A stretch of DNA of 38,868 nucleotides from Chlamydiales bacterium (GTDB lineage Bacteria; Chlamydiota; Chlamydiia; Chlamydiales; JARBTN01): the NCBI GenBank assembly GCA_029240195.1, contig JARBTN010000004.1:1-38868 (forward strand). The letters run 5' to 3'. The notes beneath the pieces are model-generated. The model made no database searches. It was not told the DNA's origin and saw only the letters and a program-made list of their open reading frames with translations. Shown one piece after another: positions 32,401 through 38,868 of this stretch (position 1 is the stretch's first letter; each line of letters starts with the position of its first letter). A program made the translations under genes and the position numbers.

Positions 32401-35136
32401 TGGGATCATCACTATCGCAATAGCTTTGACCAACAAGTGCTGCAAAAGACGACCATCGATCCTTTAGGAATGAAAAGAATTGAGACATTTGATACGCGCG
32501 GGCTTTTGGTCGATGTGCAGTGTTTCAATCCTTTCAATCAACCCCTCTCCCATGAAGAGAAGCTCTACGATGTGATGGGGCGGGAGAAAAAGCGCATCTA
32601 CCATGTCTACCGAGGGGAAAAAGAGGAGCGCCTCTACACCATCGATTGGGAATATGACTGTTTAGGCAATATCACGAAGGTGTCAGAGCAAAAGGCTGGA
32701 AATAGCCCCAAGGAAATTAGCTCCACCTACAATGAGCTAGGACTTTTGGCGACAGTCACCGATGCCAACGGCGTGACCCTCACCCGCACTTACGATGCGC
32801 TAAGGCGCCTAAAGGCAATCATCTCCTCAGATCACACTATCCATACAGAGTTCACTTACGACTTAAAAGATCGGCTCATCAAAATTGAGGATATCGCGCA
32901 AGGGATGGTGACAGAGCGCTCTTATAATGATTTTGGCGAGATTGTAAAAGAAATACTCGGCAATGGGCTGGAAATTTCTTACGGCTACTACCAAAGCGGT
33001 CATCTAAAGCGGCTTAACCTGCCCGACCAGTCGGCAGTGGAATATGAGTGCGATGGCCTAAACCTCTTAGCTGTGCAGAGAAAAGACCAGAATGACAACC
33101 TTCTCTATGAGCATCGCGCCCTCTCGCACAATTGGTTTCAACGTGAATTGAAGAGCCTCTTGCCTAATGGCGATACATTGGAGCGTACCTACGATGTTTT
33201 AGGGCGTCCCTTAAATATTACCTCCTCCCACTTCTCATCTAAAATTGGTGATGAGTCACAGGCGGGATATGATGCTGCTGGCAATCTCCTCTCCTATGAG
33301 GTCAAAGATGCGGTGGGATTGAGCCACAATACGTTCACTTATGATCCCCTGTATCAGCTGCAACAAGAAAAAGGGGCTTTCAATCACTCTTATGAAAGTG
33401 ATTCGCTCTATAATCGAAGGGCTAAAGACGACATAGAGTACACTGTCAACGAATTCAACCAAGTTATCAGCGACGGCATCAGCCATTACCGCTATGACGG
33501 CAATGGCAGCATGATCCAAAAGAAGGGGCCGCAGGGCAAGATGAAGCTGGCTTACGATGCTTTAAGCCGCCTTGTCAGCATGGAAAACGAAGAGATCCTG
33601 GCTATCTACCATTATGACGCTTTCGGGCGTCGTTTAAAGCGCTCGTTTTATAAAAAAGAGGGCGATTCTTGGAGACTAGAGAAAGAAGAACGTTTTCTCT
33701 ACCAAGGAAATAAAGAGATAGGCCTTGTCGATGCAGCTGGAAATATTGAGCAGCTGCGCATTTTAGGATCGGGTCTCAAAGGAGAGCTCGGCGCTGCTGT
33801 GGCCATCGAGCTAGAGGGAAAGGCGTATGTCCCCTATCACGATTATCGAGGCAATGTCACAGCCCTTTGGTCTTTGAGTGAGGAGAATGTGGTAGAGAGC
33901 TATCGCTATAGTGCCTTTGGCGAGATTCTCTATTTTGATGGGCAGCAACAGCCAATCGAGTATTCACTGTTAAATAACCCTTGGCTCTTTGCCAGCAAGC
34001 GGTTTGACCGGGAAAGTGGCCTTTGTTTCTTTAGCAATCGCTACTATGATAGCTCGCTTGGTCGCTTCATCACAGCTGACCCGCTCGGCTTTGCCGATGG
34101 AGGAAACCTCTATTCTTATGTGCATGGCAATCCCATGATTGCTTGCGACCCACATGGATTATCTGGAATTACTCTCTCCCTTTCCTGGGTATTCGGCAGC
34201 AGAGGGCTTTCTTTTTCTTCGATCTCGGCAAGTATTAAAGGAGTATTCATTTGTGGCTATGGTCGTGAAGGGAAAAGAGAATATATCAAGACGCCAGGAG
34301 GAATTCTTTCTAGAAAAATGGGAAGGGGTGAACGTTATAAATATAAACCTCTAGACTGCCCAGCCGGAGAATCTCATTCTGGCAGAACAGGTGGCGCCCT
34401 TCCCAATTGCTACCGCCTGAGAGTTGTCCCTGGGCAATTAAATGTCAATGCAGATGCTCAATATTGGGCTGAGAAAACGTCCCATAAGTATGATGACATG
34501 GGGGTCGATTGGACATGCCATAATACATTAGGCAAATTCTGTGACTTTAACCTATCTTTTCAAGAATTGTTAAATCGGGGGCTTGTTGAAGAAGTATCAG
34601 GCAAGTTTTACCTTACAAATTGGGATGATCCCTCTATTCGTGACCCTCAATTTTGGCTAGAAAAGGGAATCCGCTGTGATATGGCGCCAATTTGTCACCT
34701 AGCCTGCCAAATCTTTAACGACTATAATGAATTGGCAGCTCAATCAGATGACTTCCGCTTGTTTATTCTTGCCCACAGCAGAGGCGCTTTGGAGACTTAC
34801 ATGGCTAGCCAGCTTCTACCACCAGAAGTCAGACAAACCATGCATATCTATACCATCGGAGCAGCTTATCTCATTCCTCACGAAGGTTTTGGAGCTGCAG
34901 TCAACTATGGCAGCTCTGCAGATCTGGCATTTCGTAGAGCTGATAGTAGTAGAATGTCTGCTCCGCTTGGTGAGCCTCTCGACCCTCGATATAATGTTAT
35001 CAAGACTCCACCAGAGCTCAATCAGTGGTATGTCCTAAACTTGGGTCCAGACCATCGATTGGACTGCCCGGCCTATGAATGGGCTCAAGACCAAATTTGT
35101 GTTTCCATTAATAAAGAAATCAGGAGAATTAATTAA
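29449..35136 (+). CDS. secreted RHS/YD-repeat protein with a C-terminal serine-hydrolase-like domain
   Basis: 1895 residues. A signal peptide (ALILFILSLTSLQA, cleavage near 19) is followed by an N-terminal domain, then by tens of YD repeats (FTYDSDDRCIQEE, YSYDSAGRLFKQEG, YDGAGRKVK, YDVLGRPLNI). The conserved RHS core end RYYDSSLGRFITADPLGF...NLYSYVHGNPMIACDPHG lies at about 1531-1570, with two DPxG motifs 19 residues apart, like the self-cleavage site of RHS toxins. The remaining 325 residues are a separate domain rich in cysteine and aromatic residues; FILAHSRGALET (Ser1777) looks like a lipase-type nucleophile elbow. In the family the tip domain is the toxin, held in the YD cocoon. There is no PAAR or TcdB part, so export by Sec is likely. 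Genes for putative immunity proteins follow 27 bases later. Confidence 0.85.
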   Translation: MNPFLALILFILSLTSLQAEDDPNPLSIEYGVEPSSTYDNLNLRSRAYTQSFVDLEISGPEPLSFIRYYNHKSYEDLFHFGIGVTLNYAYRCYYYEGSKGYMSRFDIQQPGGSLVSYYGRPNTKCYPEPDLVDHLGGNTPDQNYFQSLKTSYAIFTPAQDGKDKSLTLYLRSGNIRYYDGKGLLQYEIMPSGNKIHYRYTNNGYLAKIFATDATESITLGSITIDWEQNYLKATVTGSNGQKVIYRMGAKRDWLRVCGVKRFEDYEGLYLQSVEELTLNQTRKNFYENHYSYLPTCIDDTLHLVEQKKNSKVFQKINYEYADGYELYLVKEILEPSGIEGKFRAKFSMDRKAYPWIVISDTSQYHRCYRLSPENYIEQIIEAHGSWINTKKWWEKNPGYGCRHRFNWNLNGNKDLPEVYPKTQRGNLQSRLFINGPNNDKVHGILKFEYDSDGFLTKETLCGYLSRHTDALHNTHLMEETFSRYYTYTEGLHKQIATVTEDDGPNVSYQYLGGSDRIAAKLTSVNGQIVHREFYHYNSFYALIEKVMDDGSSSEEEDLADVHERHISRTKYIDASDHSAFGLPYEWADYYLDLSSKTLQLLKRESVTYNQNRQVQEKSFYGQDDQFLYTIYFKYNERDLLISETTPTGLTKRFTYDSDDRCIQEEVIGLPIRTYHSYDGAGRKVKTDVAFDDGEMLTSRYSYDSAGRLFKQEGPYGQVQEFQFYTERKGQKQLFTPTFDEKRELFTPKEELIYNIYNQVGTILSRDGQETKKEYNTRGQLTHIQLPEESTGESFEYYLNGSLKKKTEKNGAYTCYEYNTLKQPISEITYDSSGKKLKELHNRYQGVRLIESIDPMGIRTLYAYDGAGRKIKERVISTEGIERVTEYAWDSFGCLAMTKRWNSEDTWIAAYTKYDLLGREIEVYSENQDHKLLERKLSTYDLMSNKTDEIVYLDDATPAISRTIYNERSEVIKQIDPMGNETTILWDHHYRNSFDQQVLQKTTIDPLGMKRIETFDTRGLLVDVQCFNPFNQPLSHEEKLYDVMGREKKRIYHVYRGEKEERLYTIDWEYDCLGNITKVSEQKAGNSPKEISSTYNELGLLATVTDANGVTLTRTYDALRRLKAIISSDHTIHTEFTYDLKDRLIKIEDIAQGMVTERSYNDFGEIVKEILGNGLEISYGYYQSGHLKRLNLPDQSAVEYECDGLNLLAVQRKDQNDNLLYEHRALSHNWFQRELKSLLPNGDTLERTYDVLGRPLNITSSHFSSKIGDESQAGYDAAGNLLSYEVKDAVGLSHNTFTYDPLYQLQQEKGAFNHSYESDSLYNRRAKDDIEYTVNEFNQVISDGISHYRYDGNGSMIQKKGPQGKMKLAYDALSRLVSMENEEILAIYHYDAFGRRLKRSFYKKEGDSWRLEKEERFLYQGNKEIGLVDAAGNIEQLRILGSGLKGELGAAVAIELEGKAYVPYHDYRGNVTALWSLSEENVVESYRYSAFGEILYFDGQQQPIEYSLLNNPWLFASKRFDRESGLCFFSNRYYDSSLGRFITADPLGFADGGNLYSYVHGNPMIACDPHGLSGITLSLSWVFGSRGLSFSSISASIKGVFICGYGREGKREYIKTPGGILSRKMGRGERYKYKPLDCPAGESHSGRTGGALPNCYRLRVVPGQLNVNADAQYWAEKTSHKYDDMGVDWTCHNTLGKFCDFNLSFQELLNRGLVEEVSGKFYLTNWDDPSIRDPQFWLEKGIRCDMAPICHLACQIFNDYNELAAQSDDFRLFILAHSRGALETYMASQLLPPEVRQTMHIYTIGAAYLIPHEGFGAAVNYGSSADLAFRRADSSRMSAPLGEPLDPRYNVIKTPPELNQWYVLNLGPDHRLDCPAYEWAQDQICVSINKEIRRIN

Positions 35137-35163
35137 TTTTTTTAAAAATCATAGGGTATTATT

Positions 35164-35802
35164 ATGAAATTTAGATTTTATTTGTTTTTGTTGATTCTTT
35201 TTTCTTCGCTTATTTTTAATCAGGAGGGATTTATGATCGACCAAGTGAGAAATCCGAATATTGTGGAAGGGAAGCCTATTAGCTATTATATCGATAGACA
35301 AAACCAGATTGTTAATGAGCATATTGCTTATTTTAAAAAGTATGTTGATGCAGATGTATTCGGATTGGGTGGCGGTTGCCCTAAAAAGATTACCAAAATT
35401 GAAATCACATTTATAGTCAGGAGTCCAAAGCCTGTAGATATTGAGAAAGCAAAGGAATTAATCGTCAAGGGATATCAAGATTTGCTCTATCGCATTAATC
35501 GAGATGAGGTCGTGCGCCCAGGGCTCAATAATTACCCGTTTACGACGGATAATCTTTTTTATTCAATTTTATTTGCCGATGAAAAAGGCAAGATCTATGT
35601 GACCCCTTTTGAAGAGAAAAGCCTTAACCGGCTTACCTCTTGTACGGCAGCCTATAAATTTATTTCAGCTAGAGTAAATGCTTCTCCTTCAGAAGGTAAA
35701 GAAATTTATGATGAACCTATGGAAGGCATACTGGAAATAATGAGGAAGGAAAAGCCGGATCTCCTAGAGCCTATAAAAAAGGGAGAGCGCTTCCAATGGT
35801 AA
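35164..35802 (+). CDS. signal-peptide protein, candidate immunity protein 1
   Basis: 212 residues. A hydrophobic N-terminal signal (FYLFLLILFSSLIFNQ) precedes a mature part that starts VEGKPISYYIDRQNQIVNEHI. It shares whole blocks with the next gene: IVRSPKPVDIEKAKELIVKG, QDLLYRIN, RPGL, YPFTT, NLFYSILFADEKGKIY. No known domain is recognised. Position directly after an RHS gene with a toxin-like tip, small size and duplication are typical of immunity genes. A signal peptide would place it in the periplasm or outer membrane. The codon use is markedly AT-rich, in contrast to its paralogue. Confidence 0.7.
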   Translation: MKFRFYLFLLILFSSLIFNQEGFMIDQVRNPNIVEGKPISYYIDRQNQIVNEHIAYFKKYVDADVFGLGGGCPKKITKIEITFIVRSPKPVDIEKAKELIVKGYQDLLYRINRDEVVRPGLNNYPFTTDNLFYSILFADEKGKIYVTPFEEKSLNRLTSCTAAYKFISARVNASPSEGKEIYDEPMEGILEIMRKEKPDLLEPIKKGERFQW

Positions 35803-35824
35803 TTTTGGATTTATGGAGTCAGTC

Positions 35825-36472
35825 ATGATAAAAAAGACCGCTGTCAATTCATATCTCATGCTATCGAGCCTGTGCTTGTCACCCCCCCTTCAAGCCGATT
35901 TTTTTGGAGTGCCGGTGCAGGTAGACTCAATCATTGAGGGCAAGCCCCTCAGTTATTACATCGATCGGAAAAATCAGCTGCTCCGGGAGCACATCGAACT
36001 CTTTAAGGAATATGTCGATGCCGACCCCATTGATTGCAGCCAGGGCAGCTACAAAAAAATCAAGAACATTGGCTTAGAATATATGGTCAGGAGCCCAAAG
36101 CCCGTCAGCATTGAAAAAGCCAAGGAACTGCTTGTCAAGGGGCTTCAAGATCTGCTCTACCGCATCAACCAAGATGAGATCTTGCGCCCAGGCCTTGACT
36201 ACTATCCCTTTACCAGTAAAAATCTCTTCTACTCCCTCATCTTTGCTGACGAGAAGGGCGAGATCTATTTCTTCCCTCTCGAGGAAAAAAGCTTAGACCG
36301 GGTCACTTGCATTGAGACCGACTACAAAGCCCTTGTCTCTTATGTCCATGCAAGCCAAGGAACGAGCGTAGAGGTCTATCGAGCAGCTCTACAAGACGTA
36401 TTGGAAGAGATGAAAAAAGAAAAGCCAGAGCTATTGCAGCCCTTGACGAAAGGCGATCGCTTTGCCTGGTGA
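35825..36472 (+). CDS. signal-peptide protein, candidate immunity protein 2 (paralogue)
   Basis: 215 residues from the ATG at 35825, with GGAG six bases upstream; another in-frame ATG four codons earlier has none. The signal part is LMLSSLCLSPPLQADFF. The mature part is paralogous to the preceding protein over its whole length (IEGKPLSYYIDRKNQLL, MVRSPKPVSIEKAKELLVKG, QDLLYRIN, NLFYSLIFADEKGEIY). The codons are GC-richer than those of the first paralogue, so the duplication is not recent or one copy came from elsewhere. It follows after 22 bases in the same direction. Confidence 0.7.
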   Translation: MIKKTAVNSYLMLSSLCLSPPLQADFFGVPVQVDSIIEGKPLSYYIDRKNQLLREHIELFKEYVDADPIDCSQGSYKKIKNIGLEYMVRSPKPVSIEKAKELLVKGLQDLLYRINQDEILRPGLDYYPFTSKNLFYSLIFADEKGEIYFFPLEEKSLDRVTCIETDYKALVSYVHASQGTSVEVYRAALQDVLEEMKKEKPELLQPLTKGDRFAW

Positions 36473-36489
36473 GGCGACATGTAAGAGTG

Positions 36490-36506
36490 AGGCTGCGGCC
36501 TTTTTT
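36490..36506 (+). terminator. weak terminator-like hairpin after immunity candidate 2
   Basis: AGGC-TGCG-GCCT followed by a T run. The stem is only four pairs, so stopping may be partial. Confidence 0.35.
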
Positions 36507-36544
36507 ATCTAATAACCAAATAGATGCCAACTGAGGTCATCAAT

Positions 36545-37000
36545 ATGCGCTATCGAATCCCCATTTTATTATTCATCATCCCTCTCCTTTTAAATTCTTT
36601 CAGTGTTCATGCTAAAGATTCACAGGGAGTGCCAGAAGAGAGGAAAAAGTTGGCCCTAATCAAGCCATCCAAACAACGCCTATACCAGCTCTGCGATCCC
36701 GAAGGGACCCTGGAGACGTATAAGGCATCATGCCTTCTCCCTCCCCAGGTTTCTGAAAAGATGTATATTTACGCATTCAATGCAGGGATCCGCATTCCAT
36801 CTGCTAAATTCGGCCACGTGGTCAACTATGGAGCTAAGGAAGGAGGGGTTGGGGAATTAGGCCAGGTCTCTTATATGAAGGGGCGCCTATATAATAAGGA
36901 AAACTCTAGCCTAACCTCGCCAAGCTTTTTACAAGCGAATGTATGGGTCAGCCGAGAGGTCTTGCAAGAAGACGAATTTCAACAAACTCTCACTCGCTAA
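36545..37000 (+). CDS. orphan toxin-tip fragment with its own signal peptide
   Basis: 151 residues from the ATG at 36545 (GAGG upstream). A clear signal peptide (ILLFIIPLLLNSFSVHA) is followed by a sequence that matches the end of the RHS tip domain: EGTLETYKASCLLPPQVSEKMYIY against GALETYMASQLLPPEVRQTMHIY, then the shared VVNYG or AVNYG. The match starts just after the proposed nucleophile, whose serine is replaced by proline (DPEGTLETY against HSRGALETY), so the catalytic part is missing. It may be a decayed toxin copy, a decoy, or a piece kept for recombination with the RHS gene. The next gene is a diverged immunity-family member. Confidence 0.65.
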   Translation: MRYRIPILLFIIPLLLNSFSVHAKDSQGVPEERKKLALIKPSKQRLYQLCDPEGTLETYKASCLLPPQVSEKMYIYAFNAGIRIPSAKFGHVVNYGAKEGGVGELGQVSYMKGRLYNKENSSLTSPSFLQANVWVSREVLQEDEFQQTLTR

Positions 37001-37014
37001 ATCGGAGGCTACTC

Positions 37015-37668
37015 ATGAAACTGTTCTTTCTTCTCCCCCTTTTAAGCGTAACACTGCTTGCAGCCCCTTCCTTAACGGAGCTCAAGGAGCCAGAGCTGCA
37101 AAAGATGCAGAATGATTTGTTGGCAAAAGAGCCTCGCTACATTAGCATTTCCGATAAAATTTGTCTGACCCATGCTGAAAAATTTAAAAAAGCGCTCGAT
37201 GCGCGCCTTTTTGCGCTTGGCGGGTCGTTTCATAACGCGGTCAATGAGGTGAACCTCAAGTTCAACGTGCCGACAAAGGGGGCTATGGACCTCAATAGCG
37301 CTCGCGCCCTTGTCATTACCGCTTCACAAGATCTCCTCAGTAGCATCAATGAAAATAAAGAGATCTACCCTTTCTTAAAAAATTACCTATTCAATGCCGC
37401 CAACCTAAACTATGGCATTGGCTTTGTCGACAAAGATTTTTTAACCCATAAGCGGCCAAAGGGAGAGGGTGATTTAAGGAAAATTTCGTGTTGCCTAGTT
37501 CTCAGGGGCAAAATTTCCTATTGGGTCGACTTTGGTGATGCCAACGACCCCCAGACAAAAAAGATCTATCAAGAAAGCTATGATCATGCTTTGGAGCTGG
37601 TCAAAAAAGAAAATAGCGATTTAAAACTAGAGCCATATCCGGCTATTTTAATAGAGCAGACTCCCTAA
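37015..37668 (+). CDS. signal-peptide protein, diverged member of the candidate immunity family
   Basis: 217 residues from the ATG at 37015, which has GGAGG six bases upstream. The signal peptide is LFFLLPLLSVTLLAAPS. The mature part keeps the family pattern (DARLFALGGSF, LNSARALVITASQDLLSSIN, YPFLKNYLFNAANLNYGIGFVD) but is far from the two other copies. It starts 14 bases after the orphan tip fragment, as an immunity gene follows its toxin. A large hairpin terminator comes next. Confidence 0.68.
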   Translation: MKLFFLLPLLSVTLLAAPSLTELKEPELQKMQNDLLAKEPRYISISDKICLTHAEKFKKALDARLFALGGSFHNAVNEVNLKFNVPTKGAMDLNSARALVITASQDLLSSINENKEIYPFLKNYLFNAANLNYGIGFVDKDFLTHKRPKGEGDLRKISCCLVLRGKISYWVDFGDANDPQTKKIYQESYDHALELVKKENSDLKLEPYPAILIEQTP

Positions 37669-37700
37669 TTGCTATTGATTAGAGCGTTTGATAAAAGAGA

Positions 37701-37749
37701 AAACCTCATTAAAAGCTTTGGCCTTTGGCCATAGCTTTTAATGAGGTTT
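37701..37749 (+). terminator. long hairpin ending the RHS island
   Basis: AAACCTCATTAAAAGCT (37701-37717) pairs perfectly with 37733-37749. After one T-T mismatch the interior pairs again (TGGCC with GGCCA). Only a short T-rich stretch follows, so it may be both a terminator and an element boundary. Confidence 0.7.
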
Positions 37750-37762
37750 CTTTGGAAAATAG

Positions 37763-37789
37763 GGATTCCAAAGGGGCCTGCCCCTTTGG
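37763..37789. repeat. dispersed CCCTTTGG hairpin element, copy 3
   Basis: GGATTCC leads into CCAAAGGGG-CCTG-CCCCTTTGG, a perfect 9-bp stem, followed by CTTAAAGG. It is inverted relative to the copy at 29065-29091 and shares its other half with the copy at 24277-24298. Confidence 0.7.
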
Positions 37790-37846
37790 CTTAAAGGAAA
37801 TTTTGAAAGAAGAGCAAGCCTCTCCCAAAAAAGCTAAAAGAACCGA

Positions 37847-38245
37847 TTATTCCGACTCTTCAATGCGTTGTAGAGCGCTCCAGCCAAACCAGAGAAGGGG
37901 CAGCGCTCCGAGTAGGTAAAAGAGCCAATATTGGCTATTCCAAGAGAGGGTCAGCTTGCCGTCGGTGGAGAATAGGGCAAGTATCAGGCCGAACATCAGA
38001 AAGAATGCACCAGCTAAAAGAAAAGAAATGGCTTTTAGGTGTAGCTCAAAGTGGGAGCTGCTCTCTTTTTCTTCCTCAATCTCCTCCTCTTCTTCTAGAG
38101 AGGCTTTCTCTTCTTGAAAAGAGTAGGGGGGGCGAAAGATCTCTTCCTCTTTGGACGAGTAGTAGCGAAAAGGAGCGGATGCTTCCTCTTCCTCCAGCTG
38201 TTTGGGCAGCATGGTTTTCTTTTGATTGGATATTGCGCTCATCAT
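37847..38245 (-). CDS. small membrane protein with two predicted helices
   Basis: 132 residues. The N-terminal half is acidic and low in complexity (LEEEEEIEEEKE) and probably cytoplasmic. Two hydrophobic helices follow (AISFLLAGAFFLMFGLILALF and YWLFYLLGALPLLWFGWSAL). No family is recognised. Two adjacent ATGs (38245 and 38242) can serve as start; the codon before them is TTG. The 5' end faces the next gene divergently across about 40 bases, with a TATAACAGGGGATT element between them. Confidence 0.6.
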   Translation of the reverse strand: MMSAISNQKKTMLPKQLEEEEASAPFRYYSSKEEEIFRPPYSFQEEKASLEEEEEIEEEKESSSHFELHLKAISFLLAGAFFLMFGLILALFSTDGKLTLSWNSQYWLFYLLGALPLLWFGWSALQRIEESE

Positions 38246-38255
38246 CAAATCTATT

Positions 38256-38269
38256 TATAACAGGGGATT
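38256..38269. repeat. single copy of the TATAACAGGGGATT motif
   Basis: Identical over 14 bases to the end of each unit of the tandem array at 6096-6170. It lies in the short space between two divergent genes. Confidence 0.6.
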
Positions 38270-38284
38270 TTCAGGGTATCTCTC

Positions 38285-38868
38285 ATGCATTCTAGCCGTA
38301 ATTTTATTTTTTGTATTTTACTTTTCCCGATTCTTTTTAGCTCTTGCGCGAACTATAAAATTTCGACAGAGGATTATACTGAGAGGTCAATGCCATCCAT
38401 AGAGCAGATCGATGCATTTTGTAAAGAGCGCTCTTTACCGCCCGCTGAATTTGCTCCCCATTTTTTAAAGAGAAGGAATCTGGCCAGTCGCCATTGGATC
38501 TACCGAGTCATCCCCCGCCATCGCTCGCAAATTCGCTGGTTCGATGTGGGGCATTGGCTGAGTTGGGGCTTGTTGGGCAATGACGATGACGGCCTCTTTG
38601 GTGAAGAGCTCACTGCTGGCTATCGTTTGCAAGAGGGGCCAAAGCCCGCTTTAGCTCTTTGTTGGGCAGCGAGAAACCCCTTGCATAACTTTTGCTTCTA
38701 TGTGATCGGGCAGGCCTATTGGAAGAACTCGGCCATCCAAATTTTGACTCTATCAGACAGGGACTGCTCTTTATTTCGCTACCAAGAAGAGGGGCGCCAG
38801 GTATTTGTCGGCGATAAATTTGGCCTGTACCTAGTTCTGCATGGGCTTAAGCCTTTTATTTCCTTAAA
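38285..38868 (+). CDS. putative lipoprotein of unknown function (partial, runs off window)
   Basis: The frame is open for about 194 codons to the window end. It begins MHSSRNFIFCILLFPILFSSC; the hydrophobic stretch ending in FSSC resembles a lipobox, so the Cys at residue 21 could be lipidated. The mature part is rich in Trp and aromatic residues (WFDVGHWLSWGLLGNDDDG, AARNPLHNFCFYVIGQAYW). The NPLHNF block reminds me of small phage-associated proteins of unknown role, a weak resemblance. AGGG lies upstream of the ATG. Confidence 0.6.
   Translation, partial: MHSSRNFIFCILLFPILFSSCANYKISTEDYTERSMPSIEQIDAFCKERSLPPAEFAPHFLKRRNLASRHWIYRVIPRHRSQIRWFDVGHWLSWGLLGNDDDGLFGEELTAGYRLQEGPKPALALCWAARNPLHNFCFYVIGQAYWKNSAIQILTLSDRDCSLFRYQEEGRQVFVGDKFGLYLVLHGLKPFISL

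Noticed and set aside
29449-35136. Type VI secretion RHS effector
   Set aside because: There is a Sec signal peptide but no PAAR domain, VgrG or other type VI gene in the window.
37725-37919. Short plus-strand reading frame of 64 codons
   Set aside because: It runs through the terminator hairpin and the repeat element and overlaps the end of the minus-strand membrane gene; no ribosome binding site.

Overview
The window looks like chromosomal DNA of an environmental (Parachlamydiales-type) member of the Chlamydiae. The evidence is a set of chlamydial-style genes: a double-length ThyX, two TyrP-type aromatic amino acid carriers, trpS close to uvrB, rpoN, a futalosine-hydrolase-like nucleosidase and a HrcA/CIRCE-like operator in front of an sHSP gene. 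The species is not identifiable from sequence alone. Most genes have moderate GC. Two stretches (about 20.8-24.3 kb and 29.1-35.8 kb) look AT-richer and accessory. No tRNA, rRNA, CRISPR array, integrase or transposase was seen.

Layout. 0-2 kb (minus): an Hpt phosphotransfer protein, a three-receiver response regulator and the start of a hydrophobic ORF, apparently one phosphorelay operon. 2-6 kb (minus): an MqnB-like nucleosidase, then corA-mscS with overlapping ends. 6-9.4 kb: a DNA photolyase, a small heat shock gene with rich upstream control signals, and mutY. 9.6-13.5 kb (minus): two tandem flagellin genes whose variable middle reads like a beta-propeller. Each has an almost consensus sigma-28 promoter and a leader hairpin. 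13.8-16.4 kb: a small orphan gene, a membrane HExxH protein and rpoN. 16.7-20.7 kb (plus): the compact operon thyX-tyrP-trpS with a clear terminator. 20.8-24.3 kb: three unrecognised or repeat-containing genes lying between trpS and uvrB. 24.4-29.0 kb: uvrB, an MFS carrier and a second tyrP.

29.1-37.8 kb is the most interesting accessory block. It holds a 1895-residue secreted RHS/YD-repeat protein with a serine-hydrolase-like C-terminal domain, then two paralogous signal-peptide proteins, then a short signal-peptide protein that matches only the tail of the RHS C-terminal domain, then a third, diverged paralogue of the signal-peptide family. This is the layout of a polymorphic toxin with duplicated immunity genes and an orphan toxin-tip module, but with periplasm-directed partners. 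Hairpin elements of one family flank the block in opposite orientation. The window ends with a small two-helix membrane protein and the start of a putative lipoprotein.

The strongest leads are the propeller-bearing flagellins with their sigma-28 promoters and CsrA-like leaders, the RHS toxin/immunity island, and the layered control region of the sHSP gene. All functional statements rest on reading motifs by eye; no database search was possible.
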